Positions 31,813-41,201 of a stretch of 57,457 bases of DNA are shown one piece after another. Under the pieces are notes generated by a model that worked only from the letters and a program-made list of their open reading frames with translations, had not been told where the DNA came from and ran no database searches. The number at the start of each line of letters is the position of its first letter. Within the stretch, counting starts at the first letter, position 1. The translations under genes were made by a program, and so were the position numbers. The DNA comes from Erythrobacter sp. GTDB lineage: Bacteria; Pseudomonadota; Alphaproteobacteria; Sphingomonadales; Sphingomonadaceae. Location of the stretch: assembly GCF_023653175.1 (NCBI RefSeq), contig NZ_JAMNXL010000003.1, positions 1-57,457 of the forward strand. Direction: 5' to 3'.

Positions 31813-32262
31813 TCATGCAGGCTTGGTCATCGCGCGGATCTCGGAAAAACCGTTCCAGTCGGGATCGTCGAAGGCCTGCAACTCCAGCGGATATGGCCCC
31901 AATCCGCGCAGAGCCGCGCTGAACTCTTGCACGAATGAATCGACGTCCGGCGTGTAGAACCGCCATTCGCGGGTTCCGTCTCGCGTGACGATCGCAACGC
32001 CGCTGCCCCACCACTTGTCGGCATCGCTCGCTTCGAGGATGCGATCCTCGAATTCGTCCATCGCCGCCATCGCCGCATTGGTCGGCAGACCCGAGCCTTC
32101 GCGCGCCTCGAACGACCAGCGGACCAGCACCAGCTTGTTGAACAACGCGCGATCGGCATCGGAGGGCTGTCCGGACCGGAACCGCGCGATGATCAAGCCG
32201 TTTTCTGTCTCACCGCTGGCCAAAGCCCATTGGTCGGACGGGAAGATGCCCGACCCGCTCAC
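31813..32262 (-). CDS. DUF695-like protein, translationally coupled to hemA
   Basis: GTG start at 32262 overlaps the hemA stop (GTGA); [75 protein letters not shown]... Confidence 0.7.
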   Translation of the reverse strand: MSGSGIFPSDQWALASGETENGLIIARFRSGQPSDADRALFNKLVLVRWSFEAREGSGLPTNAAMAAMDEFEDRILEASDADKWWGSGVAIVTRDGTREWRFYTPDVDSFVQEFSAALRGLGPYPLELQAFDDPDWNGFSEIRAMTKPA

Positions 32263-33479
32263 GCCGCTTCCGCCAGCTCCAGCTCCAGCCGGTCCCAGAT
32301 CTCGACCAGCGCGCTCGTAAGCTCGTCCATCATCGGTTCGGTGTGGTGCGGGCCCGGGGTGAAGCGCAGCCGCTCGGTGCCGCGCGGCACGGTGGGGAAG
32401 TTGATCGGCTGCACATAGACGCCGTATTCGGCGAGCAGTATATCGCTGATCTTCTTCGCGCGTACCGGATCGCCGACCATCAGCGGCACGATGTGGGTGA
32501 CCGAATCCATCACCGGCAGGCCCGCTTCGGCGAACTTCAGCTTGAGCAGTGCGGCGGCGCGCTGCTGGGCGTTGCGCTCGACAGCACTTTCCTTGAGGTG
32601 CCGCACCGAAGCGAGCACGCCTGCGACCAGCACGGGCGAGAGCGAGGTGGTGAAGATGAAGCCCGGCGCATAGGAGCGGATGCAATCCACCACCTTGGAA
32701 GACGCAGCGATATAGCCGCCCATCACCCCGAAAGCCTTGCCGAGCGTTCCTTCGATGATGTCGATCCGGTGCGCCGCACCGTCACGCTCCGAAATCCCGC
32801 CGCCGCGCGCGCCGTACATGCCGACCGCGTGGACCTCGTCGATATAGGTGAGCGCGTTGTATTTTTCGGCCAGGTCGCAGATCGCGTGGATCGGGGCGAC
32901 GTCGCCGTCCATCGAATAGACGCTTTCGAAGGCGATCAGCTTGGGCGTGTCGATGTCGACGCTGGCGAGCAGTTCTTCGAGATGGGCCACGTCATTGTGG
33001 CGGAACACCATCTTCTCGCAGCCCGAATTGCGGATGCCGGCGATCATGCTGGCGTGGTTCAATTCGTCGGAGAAGATCACGCAGCCCGGCAGCAGCTTGG
33101 CGAGCGTGGAGAGCGTCGCATCGTTCGAGACGTAGCCCGACGTGAACAGCAATGCTGCGTCCTTGCCGTGGAGGTCGGCAAGCTCTGTCTCGAGTTCGAC
33201 ATGGAAGTGGGTGTTGCCGCCAATATTGCGGGTGCCGCCCGAGCCTGCGCCGACATCGTGCAGCGCGGCTTCCATCGCGCCGATCACCTTGTCGTGCTGG
33301 CCCATGCACAGATAGTCGTTCGAGCACCACACGGTGATCGGCTTGGGGCCGTTGTGGCCGTGGAAGCAGCGCGCGTTGGGATAGGCGCCCTTATTGCGCA
33401 TGATGTCGATGAAGACGCGGTAGCGGCCCTCTTCGTGCAGCCGGTCGATCGCGGAATCGAAAATCTGGTCGTAGTTCAC
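32259..33479 (-). CDS. hemA: 5-aminolevulinate synthase
   Basis: [38 protein letters not shown]...[12 protein letters not shown]...[23 protein letters not shown]...[18 protein letters not shown]; start GTG 33479. Confidence 0.95.
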   Translation of the reverse strand: MNYDQIFDSAIDRLHEEGRYRVFIDIMRNKGAYPNARCFHGHNGPKPITVWCSNDYLCMGQHDKVIGAMEAALHDVGAGSGGTRNIGGNTHFHVELETELADLHGKDAALLFTSGYVSNDATLSTLAKLLPGCVIFSDELNHASMIAGIRNSGCEKMVFRHNDVAHLEELLASVDIDTPKLIAFESVYSMDGDVAPIHAICDLAEKYNALTYIDEVHAVGMYGARGGGISERDGAAHRIDIIEGTLGKAFGVMGGYIAASSKVVDCIRSYAPGFIFTTSLSPVLVAGVLASVRHLKESAVERNAQQRAAALLKLKFAEAGLPVMDSVTHIVPLMVGDPVRAKKISDILLAEYGVYVQPINFPTVPRGTERLRFTPGPHHTEPMMDELTSALVEIWDRLELELAEAA

Positions 33480-33659
33480 TCGCGTCTCGCTGCTCTCGCG
33501 GCCGCCTTGCGGTTGGGGGCGGTCGCTACGTTCCTGCCTGGGATCTTTTGTCCCGCCATAACGCCCGAGAGGGCGGTTGGTTTCGCCGGTATTTAAGGGG
33601 CGGGCGTCGCTTTTGCTATCATGATCTTTGCGAGTGTTTCGCAAGCGATGGTGCGCGGA

Positions 33660-34472
33660 TCAGAACGCTTCCGCCGCCCCGAAGCCGCGCTGCGCGAGGG
33701 CCCCCTCGAGGCCCGCCGCCCCGGCGAGCGGCCCGGTGACGACGAACCGGTCGGGGCCGGGGGAGGGCGCGAAGCTCTGCCCTTCGAGCAGATGCGCAAT
33801 GCGCCGCGCAATGCCGTCCGCGCCATCGACCTGGCGCACGCCGGTGCCGAAGGCCGCCGCCAGCTCCTCGGCGAGCAGCGGGAAGTGTGTGCAGGCGAGC
33901 ACCAGCGTGTCGATGCTACCGTCGCCCGCTCCCGAACCCGCCATCGCGGTGAGGCGGTCATGCACGTCCGCGATCAGTGCCGGATCGACCGGCTTCCCGC
34001 GCAGCTTGGCCTCGGCGGCCTGCACCAGGCCGGGGGCGGCGACCCGCAGCAGGCGCTTGCCTTGAGCGAATTGTGTCTCGAGATCATCGACATAGGCCTG
34101 GCGGATCGTCGCCTCGGTGCCGACCAGCCCGATCGTGCCGGTCTCGGTCAGTGCCGCGGCGGGCTTGATCGCGGGGACTGTGCCGACCACCGGGATCTCG
34201 AGCACATCGCGCACCATGCCCAGCGCGATGGTGGAGGCGGTGTTGCAGGCGATGCAGGCGAGGCGCGGCTGCCAGCGCTCCGCCAAACGCCCGAGCAACC
34301 CCGCCACCCGCGCGGCGATCTGCGCCTCGGTCTTGGTGCCATAGGGCAGGCCCGCAAGGTCTGCCGCGTAGATCACCGGGGCATCCGGCAGCACCTTGCG
34401 CAGCGCGTCATAGACGGTCAGCCCGCCGACGCCGGAATCGAACAGGAGAACGGGGGCGGAGGGTTCGGCCAT
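33660..34472 (-). CDS. murI: Glutamate racemase
   Basis: LLFDSGVGGLTVYDALRKVLPDAPVIYAADLAGLPYGTK...CIACNTASTIAL...LACTHFPLLAEEL. Confidence 0.93.
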   Translation of the reverse strand: MAEPSAPVLLFDSGVGGLTVYDALRKVLPDAPVIYAADLAGLPYGTKTEAQIAARVAGLLGRLAERWQPRLACIACNTASTIALGMVRDVLEIPVVGTVPAIKPAAALTETGTIGLVGTEATIRQAYVDDLETQFAQGKRLLRVAAPGLVQAAEAKLRGKPVDPALIADVHDRLTAMAGSGAGDGSIDTLVLACTHFPLLAEELAAAFGTGVRQVDGADGIARRIAHLLEGQSFAPSPGPDRFVVTGPLAGAAGLEGALAQRGFGAAEAF

Positions 34473-34506
34473 CGACTTGGGGCGATGGCCGAGGTGGTGC
34501 GTGCGG

Positions 34507-35268
34507 TCAACTCTGCGGCGAGGGAATGACCTTCAAGATCGACTTGATCTCGATGCCCATCTCAGCCCAGTGGGCTTCGCTCCACTTGGCGTATTCGGCG
34601 AGCGAGATGCGGCCATCCTTGTCCGCGTCAGCATCGGCGTAGAATTCTGCGACCTGTTTGGGGTCGGTGCCGTCGCCGATGACGGCTGAGCCTTCGACCC
34701 GCTCGGTGCCCGACCCTTCCGCGAATTCGACCGTGACGAAAGGCGATTCCGGGTCTTCCAGGAAGCCGCTCTTGTCCGCATCGACATACGCGAACACGCG
34801 GTCGATGCGACCGTCGATTTCGATTTCGATCTCGATTTCGGTGGGGGTGGCAGCGGCAGAGGCAGCAGCGGTGACAGCGGCGAGGTCTTCATCGGCGGCG
34901 GAGGGCTGCACCCCGGATGTAAAAGCGAGGGCAAGAACAAGGGCAAGCGACATGGCGACAGCTCCAAATACGATGGGTCGATGACGCCATGTTGGGCGCA
35001 GGAGTGCGGGTGGGGCTAGGTCCGGCGCGGTGGTTACGGCCTGACCGTACCCCTCGGCAGCGCCGTCGGCCTCTGCCAGCATCCGCGCCGCCTCCAGCGA
35101 GCTTCTCGCCCCGAGCTTGGTGCGCGCCATCTTGAGCCGCTTTTCCACCGCGTGATGCGTGATGCCGAGATCGAGCGCGATCTCCTTGGCCGACTTGTGG
35201 TCGAGCCACGCGCGCAGCGCCTCCTTTTCGCGTTCGGTCAGCCGCGTAATCGGGTTATTTGCCTCCAT
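34507..35268 (-). CDS. LuxR-type HTH protein with single TM and C-terminal EF-hand pair
   Basis: LTEREKEALRAWLDHKSAKEIALDLGITHHAVEKRLKMARTKLGARSSLEAARML (LuxR HTH); TM IVFGAVAMSLALVLALAFTSG; EF-hand loops DADKSGFLEDPE and DADKDGRISLAE. Confidence 0.85.
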   Translation of the reverse strand: MEANNPITRLTEREKEALRAWLDHKSAKEIALDLGITHHAVEKRLKMARTKLGARSSLEAARMLAEADGAAEGYGQAVTTAPDLAPPALLRPTWRHRPIVFGAVAMSLALVLALAFTSGVQPSAADEDLAAVTAAASAAATPTEIEIEIEIDGRIDRVFAYVDADKSGFLEDPESPFVTVEFAEGSGTERVEGSAVIGDGTDPKQVAEFYADADADKDGRISLAEYAKWSEAHWAEMGIEIKSILKVIPSPQS

Positions 35269-35389
35269 GCGCGCAAACCTAGCGGCTGGGACGAGGGCGC
35301 GAAAGTATGGTCGGACCGTAATCGCTTCCGCCCGGGCCGTTGCGGCACATTGGCTTAGACGAATCGAGCGGGGAAGCTATGAGAGCGCC

Positions 35390-35980
35390 ATGGAACTGAT
35401 ATTCGCCGCGGTCCTGGGCTTTGCCATGGGCTCGATCCCCTTCGGCCTGATCCTCACCCGCGCCGCCGGGCTTGGCGATGTGCGCAAGATCGGCAGCGGC
35501 AGCATCGGCGCGACCAATGTGCTGCGCACCGGCAACAAGGGGCTGGCGGCGGCGACCGTGCTGCTCGATGCGGCCAAGGCGGTTATCCCGGTGCTGGTCG
35601 CCAAGGCGATCTGGCCCGGCACCGAAGGTATTGCGGCCGTCGCGGCGGTGGCGGGGCATTGCTTCACGCCTTGGCTCGCCTTCAAGGGCGGCAAGGGCTT
35701 TGCAAGCGCGGCTGGAGCGCTCGGGGCGCTGGCGTGGCCGGCGATGCTCGCCTGTGCCGCGATCTGGGGCATGACGCTGTTCCTCAGCCGGATTTCATCG
35801 GTGTCCTCGCTGGTCAGCGTGGTGGCCGCGCCGCTGGTGGCGTGGGCGCTGGGCTATCCGCAGGTGATCGCGCCGCTCCTCGCCATTTCCGCCATCGTGA
35901 TCTTCCAGCACCGCGCCAATATCGGCCGGCTGATGCGGGGGGAGGAGCCCCGTGTGGGTTCTTCCTCGGCCAAGCCGTGA
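35390..35980 (+). CDS. plsY: Acyl-phosphate glycerol-3-phosphate acyltransferase
   Basis: MELIFAAVLGFAMGSIPFGLILTRAAGLGDVRKIGSGSIGATNVLRTGNKGLAA, AFKGGKGFASAAG. Confidence 0.93.
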   Translation: MELIFAAVLGFAMGSIPFGLILTRAAGLGDVRKIGSGSIGATNVLRTGNKGLAAATVLLDAAKAVIPVLVAKAIWPGTEGIAAVAAVAGHCFTPWLAFKGGKGFASAAGALGALAWPAMLACAAIWGMTLFLSRISSVSSLVSVVAAPLVAWALGYPQVIAPLLAISAIVIFQHRANIGRLMRGEEPRVGSSSAKP

Positions 35981-35996
35981 TGCGGGGCCGCCTCTG

Positions 35997-37130
35997 ATGG
36001 AGAGCACGGGGTCGCAGCCAACGCTCTCACAGCAAGAAGCCTTCGCGCGCATTCGCCTGCTGCGCTCGCCCAATATCGGCCCCGTCAGCTACCGGCAGCT
36101 CATCGCCCGCTTCGGCACGGCGGGAGCCGCTCTGGACGCGCTCCCCGATCTCGCCAGCCGGGGGAGGGGGCCATACCGCCCCGCCAGCGCGACAAGCATC
36201 GAGCGCGAAGTGCTCAGCCTTCGCAAGGCGGGCGGGCGCTACCTGTTCCACGATCAGCCCGATTACCCCGCGCTGCTGGCAGAACTGGACTCTGCCCCGC
36301 CGATCCTCACCTGCCGCGGCAATCTGGCGCTGGCGTCCGCGCCCTGCGTCGCGCTGGTCGGTGCGCGCAACGCCAGCGCCGCCGCCGTCAAGCTCGCCCG
36401 CGATTTCGCCGCCGCGCTCGCCGAGGCGGGGTTCACCGTGGTCTCGGGCCTTGCGCGCGGGATCGACGGCGCGGCGCATGAGGGCGCCTTCCCGCACACC
36501 ATCGGCGTGATCGCCAGCGGGATCGACATCGCATACCCCCCGCAGCACACCGAACTTCAGGAGCGCATCGCTTGCCACGCCCTGCTGATCGCCGAGCAGC
36601 CCCCCGGCACCGAGCCGCGCGGACGGCATTTCCCGTCGCGCAACCGCATCATCGCCGGGCTCGCCTCGGGCACGCTGGTGATCGAGGCCGCACCGCAATC
36701 GGGCAGCCTCATCACCGCGCGGCTGGCGGGCGAGGCGGGGCGCGAGGTGATGGCGATCCCCGGCTCCCCGCTCGATGCCCGCAGCCTCGGGTGCAACCAG
36801 CTGATCCGCGACGGCGCGGTGCTGGTGCAGACGCCCGACGAGGTGGTCGAGCTGCTCGAGAGTTTCACCGGCGCGCCGCGCTCGCGCTTCCGCGTCGCCG
36901 ACAGCCCGTCGGACTTCGACTATGCCGAACTCGCCAAGCTCGACTGGGGCGAGGCGCGGGCCGATTTCAGCCACGATATCGCCCACCTGCTGACCAACGC
37001 CCCGGTGGAGATCGACGAACTCATCCGCCAGACGCAGGCCACCGCTGCCGAGGTGCACATGGCGCTGCTCGAACTGGAACTGGCAGGCGAGCTGGTGCGC
37101 GAGGCGGACGGGACGGTGCGGCGACAATGA
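35997..37130 (+). CDS. dprA: DNA-processing protein DprA
   Basis: FARIRLLRSPNIGPVSYRQLIARFG; VALVGARNASAAAVKLARDFAAALAEAGFTVVSGLARGIDGAAHEGA; FPSRNRIIAGL. Confidence 0.95.
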   Translation: MESTGSQPTLSQQEAFARIRLLRSPNIGPVSYRQLIARFGTAGAALDALPDLASRGRGPYRPASATSIEREVLSLRKAGGRYLFHDQPDYPALLAELDSAPPILTCRGNLALASAPCVALVGARNASAAAVKLARDFAAALAEAGFTVVSGLARGIDGAAHEGAFPHTIGVIASGIDIAYPPQHTELQERIACHALLIAEQPPGTEPRGRHFPSRNRIIAGLASGTLVIEAAPQSGSLITARLAGEAGREVMAIPGSPLDARSLGCNQLIRDGAVLVQTPDEVVELLESFTGAPRSRFRVADSPSDFDYAELAKLDWGEARADFSHDIAHLLTNAPVEIDELIRQTQATAAEVHMALLELELAGELVREADGTVRRQ

Positions 37131-37345
37131 CCCCGTCACGCCGCGCCGCCATCATCCTCGTTGTGTCAGCGGTCTGGTTCCGCGGCTTCCTGTTTGTGAT
37201 CGATTGGGCAAAGGCCCTGATCGGCCTGGTGTGGGCTTACGATGCGATCGGCTGGATGGTCAAAGTGGTCTATCCCGTCGTAGCAATAATGGGGCTGCTG
37301 GTCGGACTCGTTCAGGCACAGCCGCCCAGATGGATCGACTGGTAG
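37127..37345 (+). CDS. Small membrane protein, possibly prematurely terminated by an amber codon
   Basis: MTPSRRAAIILVVSAVWFRGFLFVIDWAKALIGLVWAYDAIGWMVKVVYPVVAIMGLLVGLVQAQPPRWIDW*; starts in an ATGA overlap with dprA; reading continues in frame as VVLCGAALAAAIFYIPI* to 37399. Confidence 0.6.
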   Translation: MTPSRRAAIILVVSAVWFRGFLFVIDWAKALIGLVWAYDAIGWMVKVVYPVVAIMGLLVGLVQAQPPRWIDW

Positions 37346-37415
37346 GTGGTTCTGTGCGGCGCCGCTTTGGCGGCCGCCATCTTCTACATTCCGATCTGAC
37401 CGCGCTCGTTCCGCC

Positions 37416-37976
37416 TCACCCCTTCGCTACGATCACCCCGCAGGCCTGCCGCCCGCCGCTCGAGGCCATGGTCTTGTAGTCGTCGGTCGCGGCGTGGATC
37501 ATGATCGATGCGCCGTCTTCATCGTGGAGCGTGTAGGGCAGGGCCTCGCTCACCGGGCCGTGGATGGTGAGATCGGGGACGAAGAATTCGGCCATCGCGG
37601 TGCCGTCGGCGGCGACATCGAGGTTGGGCAGATCGCCCGCGTGATAGCCGCCGGGCGCGTGGAAGCCGTGCTCGGTGGAGGCCGGGTTGAAGTGGCCGCC
37701 GGCGGCCATGAAGTCGGGGGCGCAGGCGCCGGTCTGGTGAATGTGCAAGCCGTGCTTGCCGGCCGGGATCCCCTTGACGGCGACGGCCACCACCACGCCG
37801 TGCTCGGTCTGGGTGAAGCTGATCGTCCCCACGTCGGTGCCATCGGCGAGGCGCATCGTGGCAACGGTCGCAGCTTCAACCTTGCCTTCGTGATGATCCG
37901 CCAGCAGCGGCGCGGAAAGCGCGGTTGCAGCCACAAGGGCGAGGGCAGGGCGGGCGAGGCGGGGAAGAAGTTTCAT
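37416..37976 (-). CDS. sodC: Cu/Zn superoxide dismutase
   Basis: GKHGLHIHQTGACAPDFMAAGGHFNPASTEHGFHAPGGYHAGDLPNLDV; GASIMIHAATDDYKTMASSGGRQACGVI. Confidence 0.93.
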   Translation of the reverse strand: MKLLPRLARPALALVAATALSAPLLADHHEGKVEAATVATMRLADGTDVGTISFTQTEHGVVVAVAVKGIPAGKHGLHIHQTGACAPDFMAAGGHFNPASTEHGFHAPGGYHAGDLPNLDVAADGTAMAEFFVPDLTIHGPVSEALPYTLHDEDGASIMIHAATDDYKTMASSGGRQACGVIVAKG

Positions 37977-38196
37977 GTTCGGGTCTCCATTATCCTGACA
38001 CGTCCGATCCGGTTCGATCGTTGACGCAGCGGCACATCATCACCCGACCCAGAGCGGCGGCGCACTTGCTTCGATCAGTCTTCTGCGCCACCGGCAGGCG
38101 CGATGCAATCGCGTTAACGGGCGGCTTGACGGCACGCTCCGGCGCGCCCCACCATCGCGCGTACGTACACGTAAGGGATATCCAAAGCTCACCATC

Positions 38197-40800
38197 ATGC
38201 AGCTTGTCATCGTAGAATCGCCGGCCAAGGCCAAGACCATCGAGAAGTATCTGGGCAAGGACTTCAAGGTTCTCGCCTCCTACGGCCATGTCCGCGATCT
38301 GCCGCCCAAGGATGGCAGCGTCGATCCCGAAGCGGATTTCGCGATGGAGTGGGAACTCTACCGCGACAAGCAGAGCCGCTTCAAGGAAATCGCCGATGCG
38401 GCCAAGGGCGCGACCCGCCTAGTCCTCGCCACCGACCCCGACCGCGAGGGCGAGGCGATCAGCTGGCACGTGCAGGAGCTGCTCGCCAAGCGCAAGGCGC
38501 TCCCCAAGCTGGTCGAGCGCGTCACATTCAACGCGATCACCAAGCAGGCCGTGACCGAGGCGATGGCGCGCCCGCGCGAGCTCGATCAGCCTCTGATCGA
38601 CGCCTATCTGGCGCGGCGCGCGCTCGACTACCTGTTCGGCTTCACCCTCTCGCCGGTGCTGTGGAGGAAGCTCCCCGGCGCGAAATCGGCAGGCCGCGTG
38701 CAATCGGTCGCGCTGCGCCTGATCGTCGAGCGCGAGCGCGAGATCGAGGCCTTCCGGGCGGAGGAATACTGGAGCGTGCTTGCCAAGTTGCAGCACGACG
38801 GCACCGAGTTCGACGCTCGGCTCGTCAAGTTCAAGGGCGTGAAGCTGGAGCGCCTGAGCCTCGGCAATGCCGGGATCGCCATGGAGGCCAAGGCGGCGGT
38901 GGAAGCCGGGCGCTTCACGGTCGAGGGTGTCGAGACCAAGCCGGTCAAGCGCAACCCCGCGCCGCCCTTCACCACCTCGACCTTGCAGCAGGAGGCCGCG
39001 CGCAAGCTCGGCTTCTCGGCGCAGCACACGATGCGGCTCGCGCAGAGCCTCTATGAGGCGGGCGCGATCACATACATGCGTACCGACGGGGTGCAGATGG
39101 ACATGAGCGCGATTCTGGCCGCGCGCGATGCCATCGCGGCGCGCTTTTCCGAGGATTACCGTCCCGAAAAGCCGCGCATGTACAGCACCAAGGCCAAGAA
39201 CGCGCAGGAGGCGCACGAGGCGATCCGCCCCACCGATTTCACCCGCGAACGTGCAGGCGCTGGCGACGAGGGCAAGCTCTACGACCTCATCTTCAAGCGC
39301 GCGATGGCGAGCCAGATGGCGACCGCGCTGCTCGAACGCACCACGATCACCTTGCGCGATGCGACCGGCCAACACGAGCTGCGCGCGACTGGCCAGGTGA
39401 TCCGCTTCCCGGGCTTCCTCGCGGTCTATCAGGAAGGCCTCGACGACAGCGAGGACGAGGATGGCGGTCTGCTGCCGCAGATGAAGGCGGGTGACATGCC
39501 CGCCAAGCGCGCCGTCGAAGCCACCCAGCACTTCACCCAGCCGCCGCCGCGCTTTTCCGAAGCCAGCCTCGTCAAGCGTCTGGAAGAGCTGGGCATCGGG
39601 CGGCCTTCCACCTACGCCTCGACCATCCAGACCCTGCGCGACCGCGCCTATGTGCGGATGGAGAAGAACCGCTTCTTCGCCGAGGAAAGCGGCCGCCTGC
39701 TGACCGCCTTCCTCGAACGCTTCTTCCCCACCTATGTCGCCTATGATTTCACGGCGGGGATGGAGGACGAGCTCGACGTCGTTTCCGACGGGCGCGAGGA
39801 TTACAAGCTGCTGCTCGCCCGCTTCTGGAAGGATTTCAAGCCCAAGGCCGACGAGGTGATGGAGAAGCTGCCCTCGGAAGTGACCGAGGCGCTGGACGAA
39901 TATCTCGCCGACTTCCTGTTCCCCCCGCGCGAGGACGGCCACGACCCGCGCGCTTGCCCGCTGTGCGCCAGCGAGGGCCGCGCCTATGGCCGGCTGAGCT
40001 TGCGCGGCGGCAAGTTCGGCGCTTTCGTCGCCTGCGCCAATTACCCGGAATGCAAATTCACCCGCCGCTTCGCCCAGCCGGGCGGCGAGGGTGAGGACGG
40101 CGCGGAGGACGGCATCCTCGGCCAGCACCCCGAGACCGGCGAGAACATCCTGCGCAAGACCGGGCGCTTCGGCCCCTATGTCGAGATGGGCGAGGGCAAG
40201 GAAGCCAAACGCGCGAGCATCCCCAAGGACCTTGATGATTTCGGGCTCGACTGGGCGGTGAAGCTGCTCGATCTGCCGCGCATCATCGGTGCGCATCCCG
40301 ACACCGGGCTCGACATCGAAGCCAATATCGGGCGTTACGGGCCGTACCTCAGGCATGACGGCAAGTATGGCAAGCTGACCAATACCCGCGAGGTGTTCGA
40401 GGTCGGGATGAACCGGGCGGTCGATATCCTTGCCCAGGCCGCCAATCGCGGCGCGGCGGGCGCAGGGCGCGGCAAGGCCGAACCCATCGCGGCGCTCGGC
40501 CCCCACCCCACCAGCGGCGGCGAGATCAAGGTCATGCCCGGACGCTATGGCCCCTATGTCACCGACGGCACCACCAACGCCACCATCCCGCGCGACACCA
40601 AGCCCGAGGACGTAACGCTGGAAGCCGCGATCGAACTGATCGATGCGCGTGCGGCCAAGGCGCCTGCGGCCAAGAAGGGCAAGAAGAAGGCCGCGCCCAA
40701 AAAGGCTGCTCCGAAGAAGGCTGCTGCCAAGAAAGCGCCCGCGAAAAAGCCCCCCGCCAAGGCGAAGGCAAAGACGGGGGCTGCGGCTGCGGCGAAGTGA
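38197..40800 (+). CDS. topA: DNA topoisomerase I
   Basis: MQLVIVESPAKAKTIEKYLGKDFKVLASYGHVRDLPP; TYMRTDGVQMD; C-terminal zinc/Top1-C repeats and a Lys/Ala/Pro-rich tail. Confidence 0.97.
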   Translation: MQLVIVESPAKAKTIEKYLGKDFKVLASYGHVRDLPPKDGSVDPEADFAMEWELYRDKQSRFKEIADAAKGATRLVLATDPDREGEAISWHVQELLAKRKALPKLVERVTFNAITKQAVTEAMARPRELDQPLIDAYLARRALDYLFGFTLSPVLWRKLPGAKSAGRVQSVALRLIVEREREIEAFRAEEYWSVLAKLQHDGTEFDARLVKFKGVKLERLSLGNAGIAMEAKAAVEAGRFTVEGVETKPVKRNPAPPFTTSTLQQEAARKLGFSAQHTMRLAQSLYEAGAITYMRTDGVQMDMSAILAARDAIAARFSEDYRPEKPRMYSTKAKNAQEAHEAIRPTDFTRERAGAGDEGKLYDLIFKRAMASQMATALLERTTITLRDATGQHELRATGQVIRFPGFLAVYQEGLDDSEDEDGGLLPQMKAGDMPAKRAVEATQHFTQPPPRFSEASLVKRLEELGIGRPSTYASTIQTLRDRAYVRMEKNRFFAEESGRLLTAFLERFFPTYVAYDFTAGMEDELDVVSDGREDYKLLLARFWKDFKPKADEVMEKLPSEVTEALDEYLADFLFPPREDGHDPRACPLCASEGRAYGRLSLRGGKFGAFVACANYPECKFTRRFAQPGGEGEDGAEDGILGQHPETGENILRKTGRFGPYVEMGEGKEAKRASIPKDLDDFGLDWAVKLLDLPRIIGAHPDTGLDIEANIGRYGPYLRHDGKYGKLTNTREVFEVGMNRAVDILAQAANRGAAGAGRGKAEPIAALGPHPTSGGEIKVMPGRYGPYVTDGTTNATIPRDTKPEDVTLEAAIELIDARAAKAPAAKKGKKKAAPKKAAPKKAAAKKAPAKKPPAKAKAKTGAAAAAK

Positions 40801-40806
40801 GGGCGC

Positions 40807-40850
40807 GAGCGGCCCGAAACGCCGCTCCGCCCGCGCGGGCGTTGATAAAA
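40807..40850 (+). terminator. Candidate terminator after topA
   Basis: GAGCGGC-ccgaaac-GCCGCTC then palindrome CGCCCGCGCGGGCG followed by ttgataaaa. Confidence 0.45.
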
Positions 40851-40897
40851 CATAAAGCATTTGCCCCCTAGAGTCGCGGACAGACGAGGGCTGCGCC

Positions 40898-41200
40898 GTG
40901 ATCGAAATCGAAGTCCAGAACGAAACCCATCAGACCCAGAGCCGGATCCGCTTTGCCGCGGTGCCGCGCATCGGCGAAGGCTTGCGCCTGCGCGAGCCGG
41001 ACGGCATGTGGGCGAGCTATGACGTGATCGACGTGTGGTACCAGAAGGCCGAATTCGGCGATGTCTGGATGCCCTATCTCCACGTCCGCGTGACGCCCGG
41101 CGAGATGGTCGGCACGCTCGAGGCGGACGATCCCTATTCGGACGACTACGCCGCGCGCGGCTATGAACAAGGTTACGCATCGATGGGCGGGGGTCATTGA
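40898..41200 (+). CDS. Hypothetical protein, 100 aa
   Basis: MIEIEVQNETHQTQSRIRFAAVPRIGEGLRLREPDGMWASYDVIDVWYQKAEFGDVWMPYLHVRVTPGEMVGTLEADD; directly upstream of a response regulator. Confidence 0.7.
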   Translation: MIEIEVQNETHQTQSRIRFAAVPRIGEGLRLREPDGMWASYDVIDVWYQKAEFGDVWMPYLHVRVTPGEMVGTLEADDPYSDDYAARGYEQGYASMGGGH

Positions 41201-41201
41201 C

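Noticed and set aside
31616-31957. Plus-strand ORFs (113 and 83 aa) and the minus-strand 78-aa ORF in the gap upstream of the DUF695-like gene
   Set aside because: No plausible domain or ribosome-binding site, and conflicting frames; treated as non-coding unless homologs show otherwise.
33628-33644. TTGCGA-gtgtt-TCGCAA palindrome downstream of murI, upstream of hemA
   Set aside because: Considered as a FixK/FNR-like site for hemA, but the half-sites do not match TTGAT/ATCAA and there is no T-tract for a terminator; too weak to call.
38419-40860. 813-aa minus-strand ORF opposite topA
   Set aside because: Antisense shadow of topA; composition typical of reversed coding sequence.
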